From: Paraflavitalea sp966211765
GTDB lineage: Bacteria > Bacteroidota > Bacteroidia > Chitinophagales > Chitinophagaceae
Assembly: GCA_966211765.1 (NCBI GenBank)
Contig: CBIHOV010000031.1
Location: 40,790 to 104,789 of the forward strand
DNA: 64,000 nucleotides
Direction: 5' to 3'
Shown here: positions 45,033 to 53,531 of the stretch, one piece after another
Layout: each line of letters opens with the position of its first letter
Position numbering within the stretch: position 1 is the first letter of the stretch
Notes under the pieces: model-generated
What the model saw: only the letters and a program-made list of their open reading frames with translations
What the model was told of the DNA's origin: nothing
Database searches by the model: none
Program-made: the position numbers and the translations under genes

Positions 45033-46169
45033 ATGTCCAACTACAAACCCCTCACACATCGCATCGCCGCCTCCTGCTTCTTCTTTGTATGCGGGTTTGT
45101 ATTTGCTACCTGGGCATCGCGCATTCCTGCTATCAAGGACCAGTTCAACCTGAATGAGGCGGAACTGGGAGCGGTATTGTTTATGCTGCCCCTGGGCGCC
45201 CTGGTGGCGCTGCCCTTTGCAGGATGGGCCGTATCGGTGTTGGGCAGCAGGATCATGAGCTTTGGAGCGGCTATTGCCTATGCATTGGTATTGTTGTTCA
45301 TTGGAGTGAGCGATACCATCTTCCTCTTGTCTACCGCTTTGTTCTTATTTGGTTTTTGTGGCAATGTGCTCAATATTGCCATGAATACGCAGGCCCTGTT
45401 GGTGCAACAGGAAATGTACAATAAATCACTGCTTTCTTCCTTTCACGGTTTGTGGAGTATTGGCGCCATGACGGGCGCTGCATTAGGAGGCTATACCATG
45501 AAGACAGGCGCTGGCACCCTGCAGCATTTCTTAATAGTAGCCATCGTTGTTACGATCCTTTCCCTGGTGTCGGTTTTTTACCTGATCCGGAAGACCAAGC
45601 CGGCGGTTGAGCAGAAGATCTTTGCCTGGCCCGATAAAATGCTTTGGCTGTTGGGCGCTATTTGTTTTTGTTGCGCCATTTGTGAAGGGGCTATGGCCGA
45701 TTGGAGTTCCTTGTACTACAAGCAGGTATTGAATGATCTGCATCGCGTGAGCACCACTGGTTATATGGTGTTTGCCTGTATGATGGCCCTGGGCCGGTTG
45801 ATAGGTGATGCCATTATTGGCAGATTAAGTTATAAAGGAGCATTGATGCTGGATGGGATACTCATCACAATCGGCCTGTTACTGGCTACCTTGCTTTCTT
45901 ATCCCATCACTGCGATCATTGGTTTTGGATTGATCGGTTTTGGTGTAGCTACGGTAATACCTATTGTATATAGCCTAAGTGCCAAAACATCTACCATGAG
46001 TACCAGTGCAGCGCTTGCCGCAGTGAGTACTGTAGGATTTTCCGGCTTCCTGGTGGGGCCACCCATGATCGGTTTTATTGCGCATCAAACAGGTCTGCGC
46101 ATCGCCCTGATGTTGTTATCACTACTTGGCCTGATCATCTTTTGGCTCTGCCGCAAAGTAAAAGTGTAA
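45033..46169 (+). CDS. MFS transporter, FucP/YbjJ-like
   Basis: The ATG at 45033 (MSNYKPLTHRIAASCFFF) gives 378 residues; the frame is open back to 44955 without family character. Twelve membrane segments are present, with conserved FATWASRIPAIKDQFNLNEA in the first loop and LLGAICFCCAICEGAMADWS in the centre. Those are features of the YbjJ/FucP-like branch, which transports sugars or related small molecules. The substrate is unknown. The gene is monocistronic: neighbours on the same strand begin 147 nt later. Confidence 0.86.
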   Translation: MSNYKPLTHRIAASCFFFVCGFVFATWASRIPAIKDQFNLNEAELGAVLFMLPLGALVALPFAGWAVSVLGSRIMSFGAAIAYALVLLFIGVSDTIFLLSTALFLFGFCGNVLNIAMNTQALLVQQEMYNKSLLSSFHGLWSIGAMTGAALGGYTMKTGAGTLQHFLIVAIVVTILSLVSVFYLIRKTKPAVEQKIFAWPDKMLWLLGAICFCCAICEGAMADWSSLYYKQVLNDLHRVSTTGYMVFACMMALGRLIGDAIIGRLSYKGALMLDGILITIGLLLATLLSYPITAIIGFGLIGFGVATVIPIVYSLSAKTSTMSTSAALAAVSTVGFSGFLVGPPMIGFIAHQTGLRIALMLLSLLGLIIFWLCRKVKV

Positions 46170-46316
46170 GAGTATTTAATCATTAACGTCTGACTCCAGA
46201 TTAAGTTTGCCCCCATTTTTTAATGACCTTTTAACATTGTTATAGCCCTGTTAAGTCTTGTTTTTCAATAAACCCTGGCATCTCTTTTTCCGTCTAATAG
46301 GCGTAAAAATAACGCA

Positions 46317-46952
46317 ATGAAAAACATATTCTTAACGATTAGCGCGGCGGCGGTGATGGGATTGTTGGGCAGTTGTACCAAGGAACCACTCAACAACATC
46401 AACGAAGACGAGAGCCGCATCTACATTACCAACTACGATAGCACCGCGGTTTTTGGCGCGTATAAAACATTCAGCATTGTCGATTCTGTCTCGGTGATCA
46501 GTAACAACAAATTGGCTCAGAAAGCCATCACGGATTATGATGCAGCGGTTATCGCAGCATTGAAAGCCAGGATGGGGCAACAGGGATATGCGCTGGTCAA
46601 TAAAAACCAGGACCCCGATCTGGGAATTAACGTCAGCAGAATTTACAATACCTCTACCGGCATTGTTGGTTATCCCGATTATTGGGGTAGTTATTATGGT
46701 TACTGGGATCCTTTCTATTGGGGGTATCCTGGTTATGGCTATGGATTCCCGACTTACTATGGTACCTATCAGATCACAGAAGGAGCTCTTTCCATTGATG
46801 CGCTCGATCTGAAAGATGCAGGCGCCGATAAAAAGATCAAGGGTGTGTGGATGGGATTGGTACGCGGATCCGGTGTTTTCCGGACTGCCAATGTGCCCAA
46901 TCAAATCAACAGTCTGTTTGATCAGTCTGGGTATTTCAAAGCGAATCAATAA
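46317..46952 (+). CDS. DUF4136 lipoprotein
   Basis: The 211-residue protein has a lipobox in the signal (VMGLLGSC, Cys 20). The mature part begins with the DUF4136 pattern (YDSTAVFGAYKTFSIVDSVS), then ITDYDAAVIAALKARMGQQG and a Tyr/Gly/Pro-rich stretch (YWGSYYGYWDPFYWGYPG) before LSIDALDLKDAGADKKIKGV. Function of the family is unknown. It lies 27 nt before the beta-barrel gene and is likely co-transcribed with it. Confidence 0.85.
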   Translation: MKNIFLTISAAAVMGLLGSCTKEPLNNINEDESRIYITNYDSTAVFGAYKTFSIVDSVSVISNNKLAQKAITDYDAAVIAALKARMGQQGYALVNKNQDPDLGINVSRIYNTSTGIVGYPDYWGSYYGYWDPFYWGYPGYGYGFPTYYGTYQITEGALSIDALDLKDAGADKKIKGVWMGLVRGSGVFRTANVPNQINSLFDQSGYFKANQ

Positions 46953-46979
46953 TTCCCTGCACTAATAAAGCTTATAACA

Positions 46980-47600
46980 ATGAAAACTTCCTATAAAATA
47001 ATAGCGGTGCTGATTGCGGTTTTTTTTACTGCAGGCGCCCTACAGGCTCAGGAGGGACGGTTGAATCTGAATATCAATTATTCGATCAATACGCCCACCG
47101 GAGATTTCAAAGACTTCGTGAATAAGACATCTTATCGCAGCTGGGCTGCCAGTTTGTTATATGGGATCAATGATAAGTTGTCGGTAGGTTTAGGAACCGG
47201 GTTCCAGGATTACTACCAGAAATATCCACGCCAGGTGTATAAACTGGAAGGTGGTGGTGATGTATCGGCCGTGCTTTCCAACTCGGTGCAGGCTATTCCC
47301 TTATTGGCGCAGGTGCAATACAATTTCACTCCTCAGGCAAGGGTACAACCTTATGTGGGTGTAGGAGTAGGTGGTAACCTGATCCTGTACCGTCAATACC
47401 TGGGAGAATTTGGCAGCAGTAAGAACAAGTTTGGTTTTGCTGCAAGGCCCGAAGCTGGTGTATTTGTTCCCTTCAGAAAGGGTGGTCCGGCGGGTATTAC
47501 CTTGCGGGCCGACTACAATTACATGCCGGTCAATTACAATGATCTTCAGGGAATGGATAACTGGGGCGCCGGTATTGGCGTCAAATTTCCCTTACAATAG
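46980..47600 (+). CDS. Small outer-membrane beta-barrel protein (OmpA/OmpW-like fold)
   Basis: The 206-residue protein has a signal peptide (about 1-24, IIAVLIAVFFTAGALQAQEG) and then eight or so amphipathic strands (LNLNINYSINTPTGDF, SWAASLLYGINDKLSVGLG, PYVGVGVGGNLILY, ITLRADYNYMPVNYN) ending in VKFPLQ. This is the size of an eight-stranded barrel. It follows the DUF4136 lipoprotein (27 nt). A clear terminator lies 28 nt after the stop. Specific role unknown. Confidence 0.85.
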   Translation: MKTSYKIIAVLIAVFFTAGALQAQEGRLNLNINYSINTPTGDFKDFVNKTSYRSWAASLLYGINDKLSVGLGTGFQDYYQKYPRQVYKLEGGGDVSAVLSNSVQAIPLLAQVQYNFTPQARVQPYVGVGVGGNLILYRQYLGEFGSSKNKFGFAARPEAGVFVPFRKGGPAGITLRADYNYMPVNYNDLQGMDNWGAGIGVKFPLQ

Positions 47601-47628
47601 ATTTTTAGGTGCTGAAAGTTTGATGAGA

Positions 47629-47663
47629 AGGCCCTGCAATTCATTTGCGGGGCCTCGTTTTTT
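47629..47663 (+). terminator. Rho-independent terminator after the beta-barrel gene
   Basis: AGGCCCTGCAA and TTGCGGGGCCT form an 11-bp stem with one G-U pair and a 5-nt loop, followed by CG and six Ts. Confidence 0.85.
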
Positions 47664-47685
47664 ATACCAGTAAGATTGACGTTTA

Positions 47686-48237
47686 TTAATTCAGTTGTGG
47701 GTCAATCGGGAAATTGGCCATCATTTCGTAGTCACCACCAAGATGTTTTAAGGCATCTCTCCATATTTCTTCTGTATTGCGGTGGAATACCAATTTCTTG
47801 GTTGCTTCGGCAGTTAGCCAGGAGTTTCCTTTCAATTCATCATTCAGCTGGCCGCTGCCCCAGCCCGAATAGCCAATAAAGAAGCGGATTTTGGCTACGT
47901 CAATTGATCCATCACGGATAAGATTGACGGCTGTTTCGAAATCGCCGCCCCAGTAGATGCCATCCAATACCTGGAAGCTTCCGGGGATCAGGGTGGGGTA
48001 TTGGTGCAGAAAGTGAATGGTGTCCATCTGAACGGGTCCGCCGTAAAAAACAGGCAATTTCAGTTCATCCAGGTTATTCATTAACTCATTCAGCGTGTGC
48101 TCATAAGCCCGGTTTAGAACAAATCCAAAACTGCCTTCCTCCTGGTGATCACAAAGGAATACAACCGTGCGCATGAAGTTAGGGTCTTTCAAAAAAGGCT
48201 CGGCTATCAACAGCGTTCCAGGTCCCGGTTTTATCAT
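47686..48237 (-). CDS. YqgE/AlgH family protein
   Basis: The 183-residue protein has the family start GTLLIAEPFLKDPNFMRTVV, the central FGFVLNRAYEHTLNELM, and the C-terminal RFFIGYSGWGSGQLNDEL. These are single-domain proteins of uncertain function (AlgH in Pseudomonas affects alginate regulation). It is monocistronic; upstream (48238-48539) is a 302-nt gap toward the divergent sensor kinase. High confidence for family, low for function. Confidence 0.9.
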   Translation of the reverse strand: MIKPGPGTLLIAEPFLKDPNFMRTVVFLCDHQEEGSFGFVLNRAYEHTLNELMNNLDELKLPVFYGGPVQMDTIHFLHQYPTLIPGSFQVLDGIYWGGDFETAVNLIRDGSIDVAKIRFFIGYSGWGSGQLNDELKGNSWLTAEATKKLVFHRNTEEIWRDALKHLGGDYEMMANFPIDPQLN

Positions 48238-48539
48238 ATTTCTAAATTAAGATTTATATACTGCTGGCAAAATGATTGTTTAAAAAATGGGATTCGTTAA
48301 GTAAAACTTCATAAGTTAGCGGTCAGGTACACAGGAGAATACGTGCAGGCGGGCAGTCCCGAAGGGGGCAATCTCTCTGGATGATGGTAAAACTTAGTTA
48401 AATCAAATCCCCTGAACCTGTATCTATGGCGGTTCTGTAACCAGTTTATTAAATTTGCCGATTGTAAATTACCTGCAGGAGAAATTGACGATGACCAGGG
48501 CTCACTCTATAGCTGAGTTGTTGAGTAACAGGCAGGTAA
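48238..48539 (+). other. Intergenic region upstream of the orphan sensor kinase
   Basis: No gene is supported: a 63-codon frame at 48455-48646 overlaps the kinase start and has no domain or composition signal. TAAATTTG at 48450-48457 fits the -7 consensus 83 nt before the kinase ATG, without an obvious -33. GGTTCTGTAACC (48431-48442) is a short imperfect palindrome just upstream of it. Nothing else was seen. Confidence 0.4.
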
Positions 48540-49964
48540 ATGGACGTGGCGTTAAAATCATATCAGTTGCAATTACGGAAAGTATTTCCTATTATCATTG
48601 TGTTGATCAGCTTATCGCTGATAGGAACAATTTATGTGCAGTATAACTGGCTGCAAACAATGCTGATTGATAAACAAGAAGAGTTCAAGTACAAAATGAC
48701 GCGTGGCATGGATGATGTGGGCAAGTTGCTCATGGACCAGAAAGGAACGCTTCCCTCTTTGAAAAACTACCGCACCAAGCCAAACTTTAACTGGCCATCA
48801 GAACAGTTCCAGATGGAACTGATGAAACCTCCCACGATTGCACAGAAATTCACCGAATTTGAAGTAGACGAAAGGTTGCGTAAAGCATTTGACAACCAGG
48901 GTTTGCACCACCTGAAATTTGAATTTGCCATTACCTCCAATCTCAACCTGCTCTCTTTTGAACTCAAATCCAAAGGATACCTGAAAGCGGAGGAAGATAT
49001 CGATACAGCGAATGGTAATAACCTGATGTTTATCTATATTTTCCAGCCACCCAGCGGCAGCGACCTGGAAAACCTGGTGCCGGAAGAGATCATGTCGGTG
49101 ATCGTGCCGAATGTAAAAAAGATCATCCTGCAACAGATGAAGTGGATGATTGTAGGCGCCGTGTTTTTTACCATCATGATCATTGCTGCCTTTTATGTGA
49201 CAGTGACAGCTTTGTTGCGCCAGAAAAAGCTGAGTGAGATCAAGAATGATTTCATCAACAATATGACGCACGAGTTTAAGACGCCGCTCGCTACCATATC
49301 GCTGGCGGTGGATGCCTTGCGGAATGACAAGGTATTGCAGGACCGTACCAAGATGGACTATTTCAGCAGCATCATCAAGGAAGAGAACAAGCGGATGAAC
49401 AAACATGTGGAGACTATTTTGCAGGCAGCGGTGATGGACAGGCAGGAACTGCAACTGAACAAGCAGCCCATTCATGTACACGACCTGATCCACGAGATCA
49501 TGGACAATTATACCTTGCAACTGGACGATAAGAATGGCACGGCCGACCTGAACCTGAGCGCCCGCCAGGATTATATAGAAGCCGATCCGGTGCATTTCCG
49601 CAACCTGATCTCCAACCTCATCGACAACGCGGTTAAATATTCAAAGGACAACCTTGAATTGAAAATTACTACGCACAGTACCAATAAGAATTTAGTGATC
49701 CGTGTAGAGGACAATGGTATTGGTATGACTAAAGAAACGGTGCGCCGCATCTTCGAGAAATTCTACCGTGCCCATACCGGCAATATCCATAATGTAAAAG
49801 GGTTTGGCCTTGGATTGAGTTATGTAAAAACGATCATAGACGCCCACAATGGAAAGATCAAAGTGGAAAGCGTACTTGGAAGAGGCTCAGCCTTCACCCT
49901 CGAATTGCCACTACTAAAGAAGAAAGCTGTTAACGAAACAGCAGACATCCATCTCCATAGCTAA
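48540..49964 (+). CDS. Orphan sensor histidine kinase
   Basis: The protein has 474 residues with membrane segments at about 15-35 and 203-226, enclosing a periplasmic sensor region of about 165 residues (EFAITSNLNLLSFELKSKGY within it). A cytoplasmic HisKA domain has the phospho-acceptor His244 (NNMTHEFKTPLATISLAVDA), and a HATPase domain has N box HFRNLISNLIDNAVKYSKDN, G1 VEDNGIGM and G2 GFGLGLSYV. It phosphorylates a response regulator, but none is adjacent: the next gene is convergent QueA, which overlaps its 3' end by 35 bp. Partner unknown. Confidence 0.92.
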   Translation: MDVALKSYQLQLRKVFPIIIVLISLSLIGTIYVQYNWLQTMLIDKQEEFKYKMTRGMDDVGKLLMDQKGTLPSLKNYRTKPNFNWPSEQFQMELMKPPTIAQKFTEFEVDERLRKAFDNQGLHHLKFEFAITSNLNLLSFELKSKGYLKAEEDIDTANGNNLMFIYIFQPPSGSDLENLVPEEIMSVIVPNVKKIILQQMKWMIVGAVFFTIMIIAAFYVTVTALLRQKKLSEIKNDFINNMTHEFKTPLATISLAVDALRNDKVLQDRTKMDYFSSIIKEENKRMNKHVETILQAAVMDRQELQLNKQPIHVHDLIHEIMDNYTLQLDDKNGTADLNLSARQDYIEADPVHFRNLISNLIDNAVKYSKDNLELKITTHSTNKNLVIRVEDNGIGMTKETVRRIFEKFYRAHTGNIHNVKGFGLGLSYVKTIIDAHNGKIKVESVLGRGSAFTLELPLLKKKAVNETADIHLHS

Positions 49965-51156
49965 GAAACCGGAATTCATGTTCCAGTGCATACTCGTAAA
50001 TGTTTTTCCATTGTGTGCCCACAAAAGCAGCTACCAGCAAAAGCAGGGTGGATTGTGGCTGGTGGAAATTTGTTACCAATGCCTTTGGGATGCGAATGGT
50101 ATAGCCCGGCGTAATTAATAATTGTGTGCGGGTGATCAACCGGTCCCATTGTTGTTTTTTCATATACAGCAACAGGGAGGTCAATGCTTCCTGCACAGAA
50201 ATAGGGTCTGCTTCCAGTTCATAGGGGTCCCATTGGTTCACCACCAATTCTGCGGGCGTAATAGCCGGGGTGAGGATCGTTTTAACCCCCAGCCAGTAAA
50301 GGCTTTCTACCGTACGCAGGGAAGTAGTGCCTACCACGGTGATAAACCTGCCGGCATAATCAATGAGTTGTTGGATCAGGGCGGTGGGTACATCAATAAA
50401 TTCTGCGTGCATATTGTGCCCCTCCATATTTTCACTTTTTACCGGCTGAAAAGTGCCGGCTCCTACATGCAGGGTAACATAGCTGCGTTGGATATTCTTT
50501 GCCTGCAATCTCTCGAAGAGAGATTCAGTGAAATGCAATCCCGCCGTGGGTGCGGCTACGGATCCTTCTGTGAGGGCATAAATGGTTTGGTAGCGGGTGG
50601 CATCGCCCGATTCTGCTGGTCGTTTGATATAGGGCGGCAAGGGAATCATGCCGGCTATGTGCAATAATTCGGCAAAGCTAAGCGAAGCCGGTGTCCAGGA
50701 TAATTCAATAGCGAAGCTGTCCTTTATTTTCTCCAGGTATTTGGCCTGTAATACGATCGTTTCATCACCATGCGGGATCTTCTTTTCCAATAGCTGGCCG
50801 GTTTTCCATTTGGAGGCGCCGCCGATCAGACACATCCAGGTTACCCGCTCTTTTTGTGTCATGGCGGTGGTAATATCCGGATACCGGGGATGCGGTTCGA
50901 GGCAAAAGACCTCGATGGAAGCGCCGGTTGGTTTTTGGAACAACAATCTCGCTTCTACAACCCGGGTATTGTTGAATAAGAGCAGGGAATCGGAAGGCAG
51001 GTATTGATCGATGTGGCGGTAGGTATCTTCAGTGATATTGCCCTGGTTGTATACGAGCAGCTTTGAGCTGTCTCTCTCCGGTAAGGGATATTTTGCAATC
51101 CGCTCTTCCGGCAATTTATACGTAAAATCTTTAATGGCTAAACTCTTGGGATGCAT
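49930..51156 (-). CDS. queA: S-adenosylmethionine:tRNA ribosyltransferase-isomerase QueA
   Basis: The protein has 408 residues, slightly longer than the usual ~350. QueA transfers and isomerises the ribosyl of SAM onto 7-aminomethyl-7-deazaguanine in tRNA, the penultimate step to queuosine. Signatures: LPEERIAKYPLPERDSSKLL, LLFNNTRVVEARL, VAAPTAGLHFTESL, LHVGAGTFQPVKSEN, HAEFIDV, VVGTTSLRTVESLYW and a C-terminal VTNFHQPQSTLLLLVAAFVG. Its final 35 nt overlap the convergent histidine-kinase gene. The DUF3052 gene lies 27 nt upstream on the same strand. Confidence 0.95.
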   Translation of the reverse strand: MHPKSLAIKDFTYKLPEERIAKYPLPERDSSKLLVYNQGNITEDTYRHIDQYLPSDSLLLFNNTRVVEARLLFQKPTGASIEVFCLEPHPRYPDITTAMTQKERVTWMCLIGGASKWKTGQLLEKKIPHGDETIVLQAKYLEKIKDSFAIELSWTPASLSFAELLHIAGMIPLPPYIKRPAESGDATRYQTIYALTEGSVAAPTAGLHFTESLFERLQAKNIQRSYVTLHVGAGTFQPVKSENMEGHNMHAEFIDVPTALIQQLIDYAGRFITVVGTTSLRTVESLYWLGVKTILTPAITPAELVVNQWDPYELEADPISVQEALTSLLLYMKKQQWDRLITRTQLLITPGYTIRIPKALVTNFHQPQSTLLLLVAAFVGTQWKNIYEYALEHEFRFLSYGDGCLLFR

Positions 51157-51183
51157 ATTGGGTACGGCATAAGGCCGTTGTTT

Positions 51184-51594
51184 TTATCGCTTTGCTTTGG
51201 GTACTACCAGCTTCAGGCCACTCCATTCTTCACTCACGGCACAAACCTTTATATCAACCAGATCATGTTGCAGCGCGTAGTGGCGGATCACATCTTCTGT
51301 TACATCAGTGGGGATGCCTGCACTTTTCTTATACCAACTGACCCAGGTAATAACGGATGAGTTGCTCTTGTATACCGCTTTCAGCTGTTGCATTTCTGTT
51401 TCGAATTGCTTTTTGCTGGTCACAAACAGGTGGATCAGGTCGGGGATCTCCTTTTTCCCGGCCAGCTGTGCATGGATATCATGGGCTAATAATTCCATGT
51501 AATTGCCTGGCGCATGTATCAACTGCACTTTCATATTTTCCGTGATACCCAGCTTTTTTAGAAGCGGTGTACCTGAATAGCCTGCTGTTGCCAT
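51184..51594 (-). CDS. DUF3052 family protein
   Basis: The 136-residue protein opens MATAGYSGTPLLKKLGITEN, the family start (AGYSGTPLxKKLGI), followed by MKVQLIHAPGNYMELLAH and the conserved ITWVSWYKKSAGIPTDVTED. The fold is a small alpha/beta domain; no enzymatic residues are established. It lies 27 nt upstream of queA on the same strand and is probably co-transcribed. The upstream 367-nt gap (51595-51961) separates it from mraZ and holds the MraZ boxes but no gene. Confidence 0.82.
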   Translation of the reverse strand: MATAGYSGTPLLKKLGITENMKVQLIHAPGNYMELLAHDIHAQLAGKKEIPDLIHLFVTSKKQFETEMQQLKAVYKSNSSVITWVSWYKKSAGIPTDVTEDVIRHYALQHDLVDIKVCAVSEEWSGLKLVVPKAKR

Positions 51595-51900
51595 GGCTGG
51601 GGGATTTTGTGGGAACTAACCCGACTGACCTGTTTCCGCAAATTTACTGGCCAGCGGGCATACTATCCAACCCCCGCATAAAGAAGCCTGTTCCGCCGGT
51701 TCGGAAAGAGGGAGAAATTCCAGGAAAACAGGCAATGCACATTAAAATGGCAGTTTTCCACAAGATATGCGCATCAATTCACCGCAAATGCACAGGGATA
51801 TTGGCTTTCGCCAGGATTTCAAGGCTGTAACGAAGTGGCATGGCTGCTTATGAACAAATCAAGACTTGTGGAAAAAATAAAGTTTCCAAATCGACGTTAG

Positions 51901-51933
51901 AAAGTGGGAAAATGTGTTATTTTGTGGTAATTA
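51901..51933 (+). promoter_or_regulatory. MraZ-binding direct repeats upstream of the dcw cluster
   Basis: Three GTG-led decamers at exactly 10-bp spacing start at 51904 (GTGGGAAAAT), 51914 (GTGTTATTTT) and 51924 (GTGGTAATTA). The first lies in AAAGTGGGAAAA, an exact match to the MraZ box AAAGTGKGARRW known from other bacteria. A further GTGGAAAA is at 51868. Position 29-58 nt before the mraZ start fits autoregulation by MraZ. A -7-like TATTTTG overlaps the second and third repeats. Confidence 0.7.
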
Positions 51934-51961
51934 AAAGCGATACGGTGTTAAGTGATTAGAA

Positions 51962-52432
51962 ATGAATGGGTTTATAGGTGAATACGAAGCAACTTTAGAC
52001 GCAAAAGGTCGCTTCCTCTTACCGGCGGGCTTTAAAAAGCAGTTGCCGGAAGAGGCCGGAACCCAGTTTGTTATCAACAGAGGGTTTGAAAAGTGTCTTA
52101 CCCTGTATCCCATGAAAAGCTGGGACCCTATTTTCTCTGAGTTGGGCAAATTGAATGATTTTGATCCCAAAGTTCGGGAATTCAGGAGATACTTTCTGAA
52201 CGGGGCAACGGTGCTGGAGCTGGATAGTGCGGGACGATTGCTGGTGCCACCGAATTTGAAAGAGCATGCCGGGTTGGAAAAAGACATTGTGCTGGTGGCG
52301 GCTATGAACAAAATTGAGATATGGGACAAGGATAAGTACCAAAAGTTCTTTGAATCTTTTTCACCCGAAGCTTTCAGTCAATTGGCGCAACAGGTGATGA
52401 CGCCAGGCAATCAGCCGGGAAATCAGCAATAA
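51962..52432 (+). CDS. mraZ: Transcriptional regulator MraZ
   Basis: The 156-residue protein has the two swapped-hairpin AbrB/MraZ units with DxxxR motifs: ATLDAKGRFLLPAGFKKQL and LELDSAGRLLVPPNLKEH. MraZ forms ring-shaped oligomers, binds spaced GTG repeats in its own promoter, and regulates the dcw cluster. It is the first gene of the cluster, 4 nt before rsmH, and is preceded by phased boxes. The C-terminal Pro/Gln-rich tail (GNQPGNQQ) is an ordinary extension. Confidence 0.95.
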   Translation: MNGFIGEYEATLDAKGRFLLPAGFKKQLPEEAGTQFVINRGFEKCLTLYPMKSWDPIFSELGKLNDFDPKVREFRRYFLNGATVLELDSAGRLLVPPNLKEHAGLEKDIVLVAAMNKIEIWDKDKYQKFFESFSPEAFSQLAQQVMTPGNQPGNQQ

Positions 52433-52436
52433 GACG

Positions 52437-53393
52437 ATGAGTGAAAATGAAAACCATAACGCTGAATCCGCTTCTTCCGCATCCGGCAACACGGACTATC
52501 ATGTTCCGGTATTGTTACAGGAAACGGTAGATGGGCTGAATGTACAACCGGATGGCATTTATGTGGATTGCACATTTGGTGGTGGCAGTCATTCCGCTGA
52601 AATACTGAAGCGGCTTGGTAAAAACGGGCAATTGCTGGCATTTGACCAGGATGCGGATGCGAAACAGAATGTGCCGGATGATCCCCGGATCATTTTTGTG
52701 CCGCACAATTTTCGGCACCTGCAAAGGTTCCTGCGTCTTCATAAGATCACGCAGGTGGATGGCATTATGGCCGATCTTGGCGTAAGTAGTCACCAGTTTG
52801 ATGAGGCAGACCGTGGTTTTTCTATTCGTTTTGAAGGTGATATGGATATGCGAATGGATAAGCGACAGGAGTTGACAGCCTTTGAAGTGGTAGACACTTA
52901 TGACGAGCAACAATTGCACAAGTTATTTGAGCAATACGGCGAAGTGACCAATTCCAAAACCCTGGCCAGGACCATCGTGCAGGTTCGTCAGACAGTGTCG
53001 CTGAAAACAATTGCCAATTTTAAACAAGCTGTACAGGCAGTGGTGAAAGGGAATCCCAATAAGTACTTTGCCCAGGTATTTCAGGCATTGCGCATTGAAG
53101 TGAATGATGAATTGGGGGCTTTGAAAGAAATGCTGCAACAAATTCCTTCGCTATTAAAGTCTGGTGGCCGTGTGTCCATTATTACTTTTCATTCATTGGA
53201 AGACAGGATTGTAAAAAACTTTTTCCGGAAAGGTGATATGGAAGAGGCAGAGTCTGCCGACCCGTTTGGGCGCAATGTTCCCGCATCACCGCTGAAAGTA
53301 ATTACCAAAAAACCAATCACTGCTGCACAGGAAGAGTTGAAACGCAATCCGCGTTCAAGAAGCGCCAAATTGCGCGTCGCGGAAAAGGTGTAG
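52437..53393 (+). CDS. rsmH: 16S rRNA (cytosine1402-N4)-methyltransferase RsmH
   Basis: The 318-residue protein methylates the N4 of C1402 in 16S rRNA using SAM. Signatures: HVPVLLQETVDGL, YVDCTFGGGSHSAEIL (SAM motif I), LGVSSHQFDEADRGFS, YFAQVFQALRIEVNDELGAL, FHSLEDRIVKNFF, and a C-terminal NPRSRSAKLRVAEK. It is the second dcw gene, 4 nt after mraZ. It is followed by a 138-nt gap containing a 12-bp hairpin before ftsL. Confidence 0.96.
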   Translation: MSENENHNAESASSASGNTDYHVPVLLQETVDGLNVQPDGIYVDCTFGGGSHSAEILKRLGKNGQLLAFDQDADAKQNVPDDPRIIFVPHNFRHLQRFLRLHKITQVDGIMADLGVSSHQFDEADRGFSIRFEGDMDMRMDKRQELTAFEVVDTYDEQQLHKLFEQYGEVTNSKTLARTIVQVRQTVSLKTIANFKQAVQAVVKGNPNKYFAQVFQALRIEVNDELGALKEMLQQIPSLLKSGGRVSIITFHSLEDRIVKNFFRKGDMEEAESADPFGRNVPASPLKVITKKPITAAQEELKRNPRSRSAKLRVAEKV

Positions 53394-53483
53394 CCAGTCG
53401 GTCAATCACGAGTTCTTATCATCAAAATAAAGGGTACAAATTCCAATGTCTGTATGAAAACCGAGTGAACATTCAGCAATTTC

Positions 53484-53522
53484 ATTAGCGGTTGAGCGGT
53501 GAAAAACTGTTCAGCCGCTAAT
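53484..53522 (+). promoter_or_regulatory. Hairpin immediately upstream of ftsL
   Basis: ATTAGCGGTTGA (53484-53495) and TCAGCCGCTAAT (53511-53522) form a 12-bp stem with one G-U pair and a 15-nt loop. It ends 9 nt before the ftsL ATG at 53532 and would cover the ribosome-binding zone. It could lower ftsL translation or mark an mRNA processing site. It has no U-run, so it is not a terminator. Confidence 0.6.
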
Positions 53523-53531
53523 CTTAACATC

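Noticed and set aside
48455..48646. 63-codon frame before the sensor kinase
   Set aside because: Overlaps the kinase start by about 100 nt, shows no domain or signal peptide, and would clash with the kinase N-terminus.
53499..53531. N-terminal extension of ftsL
   Set aside because: It starts inside the upstream hairpin and its 11 residues lack family character.
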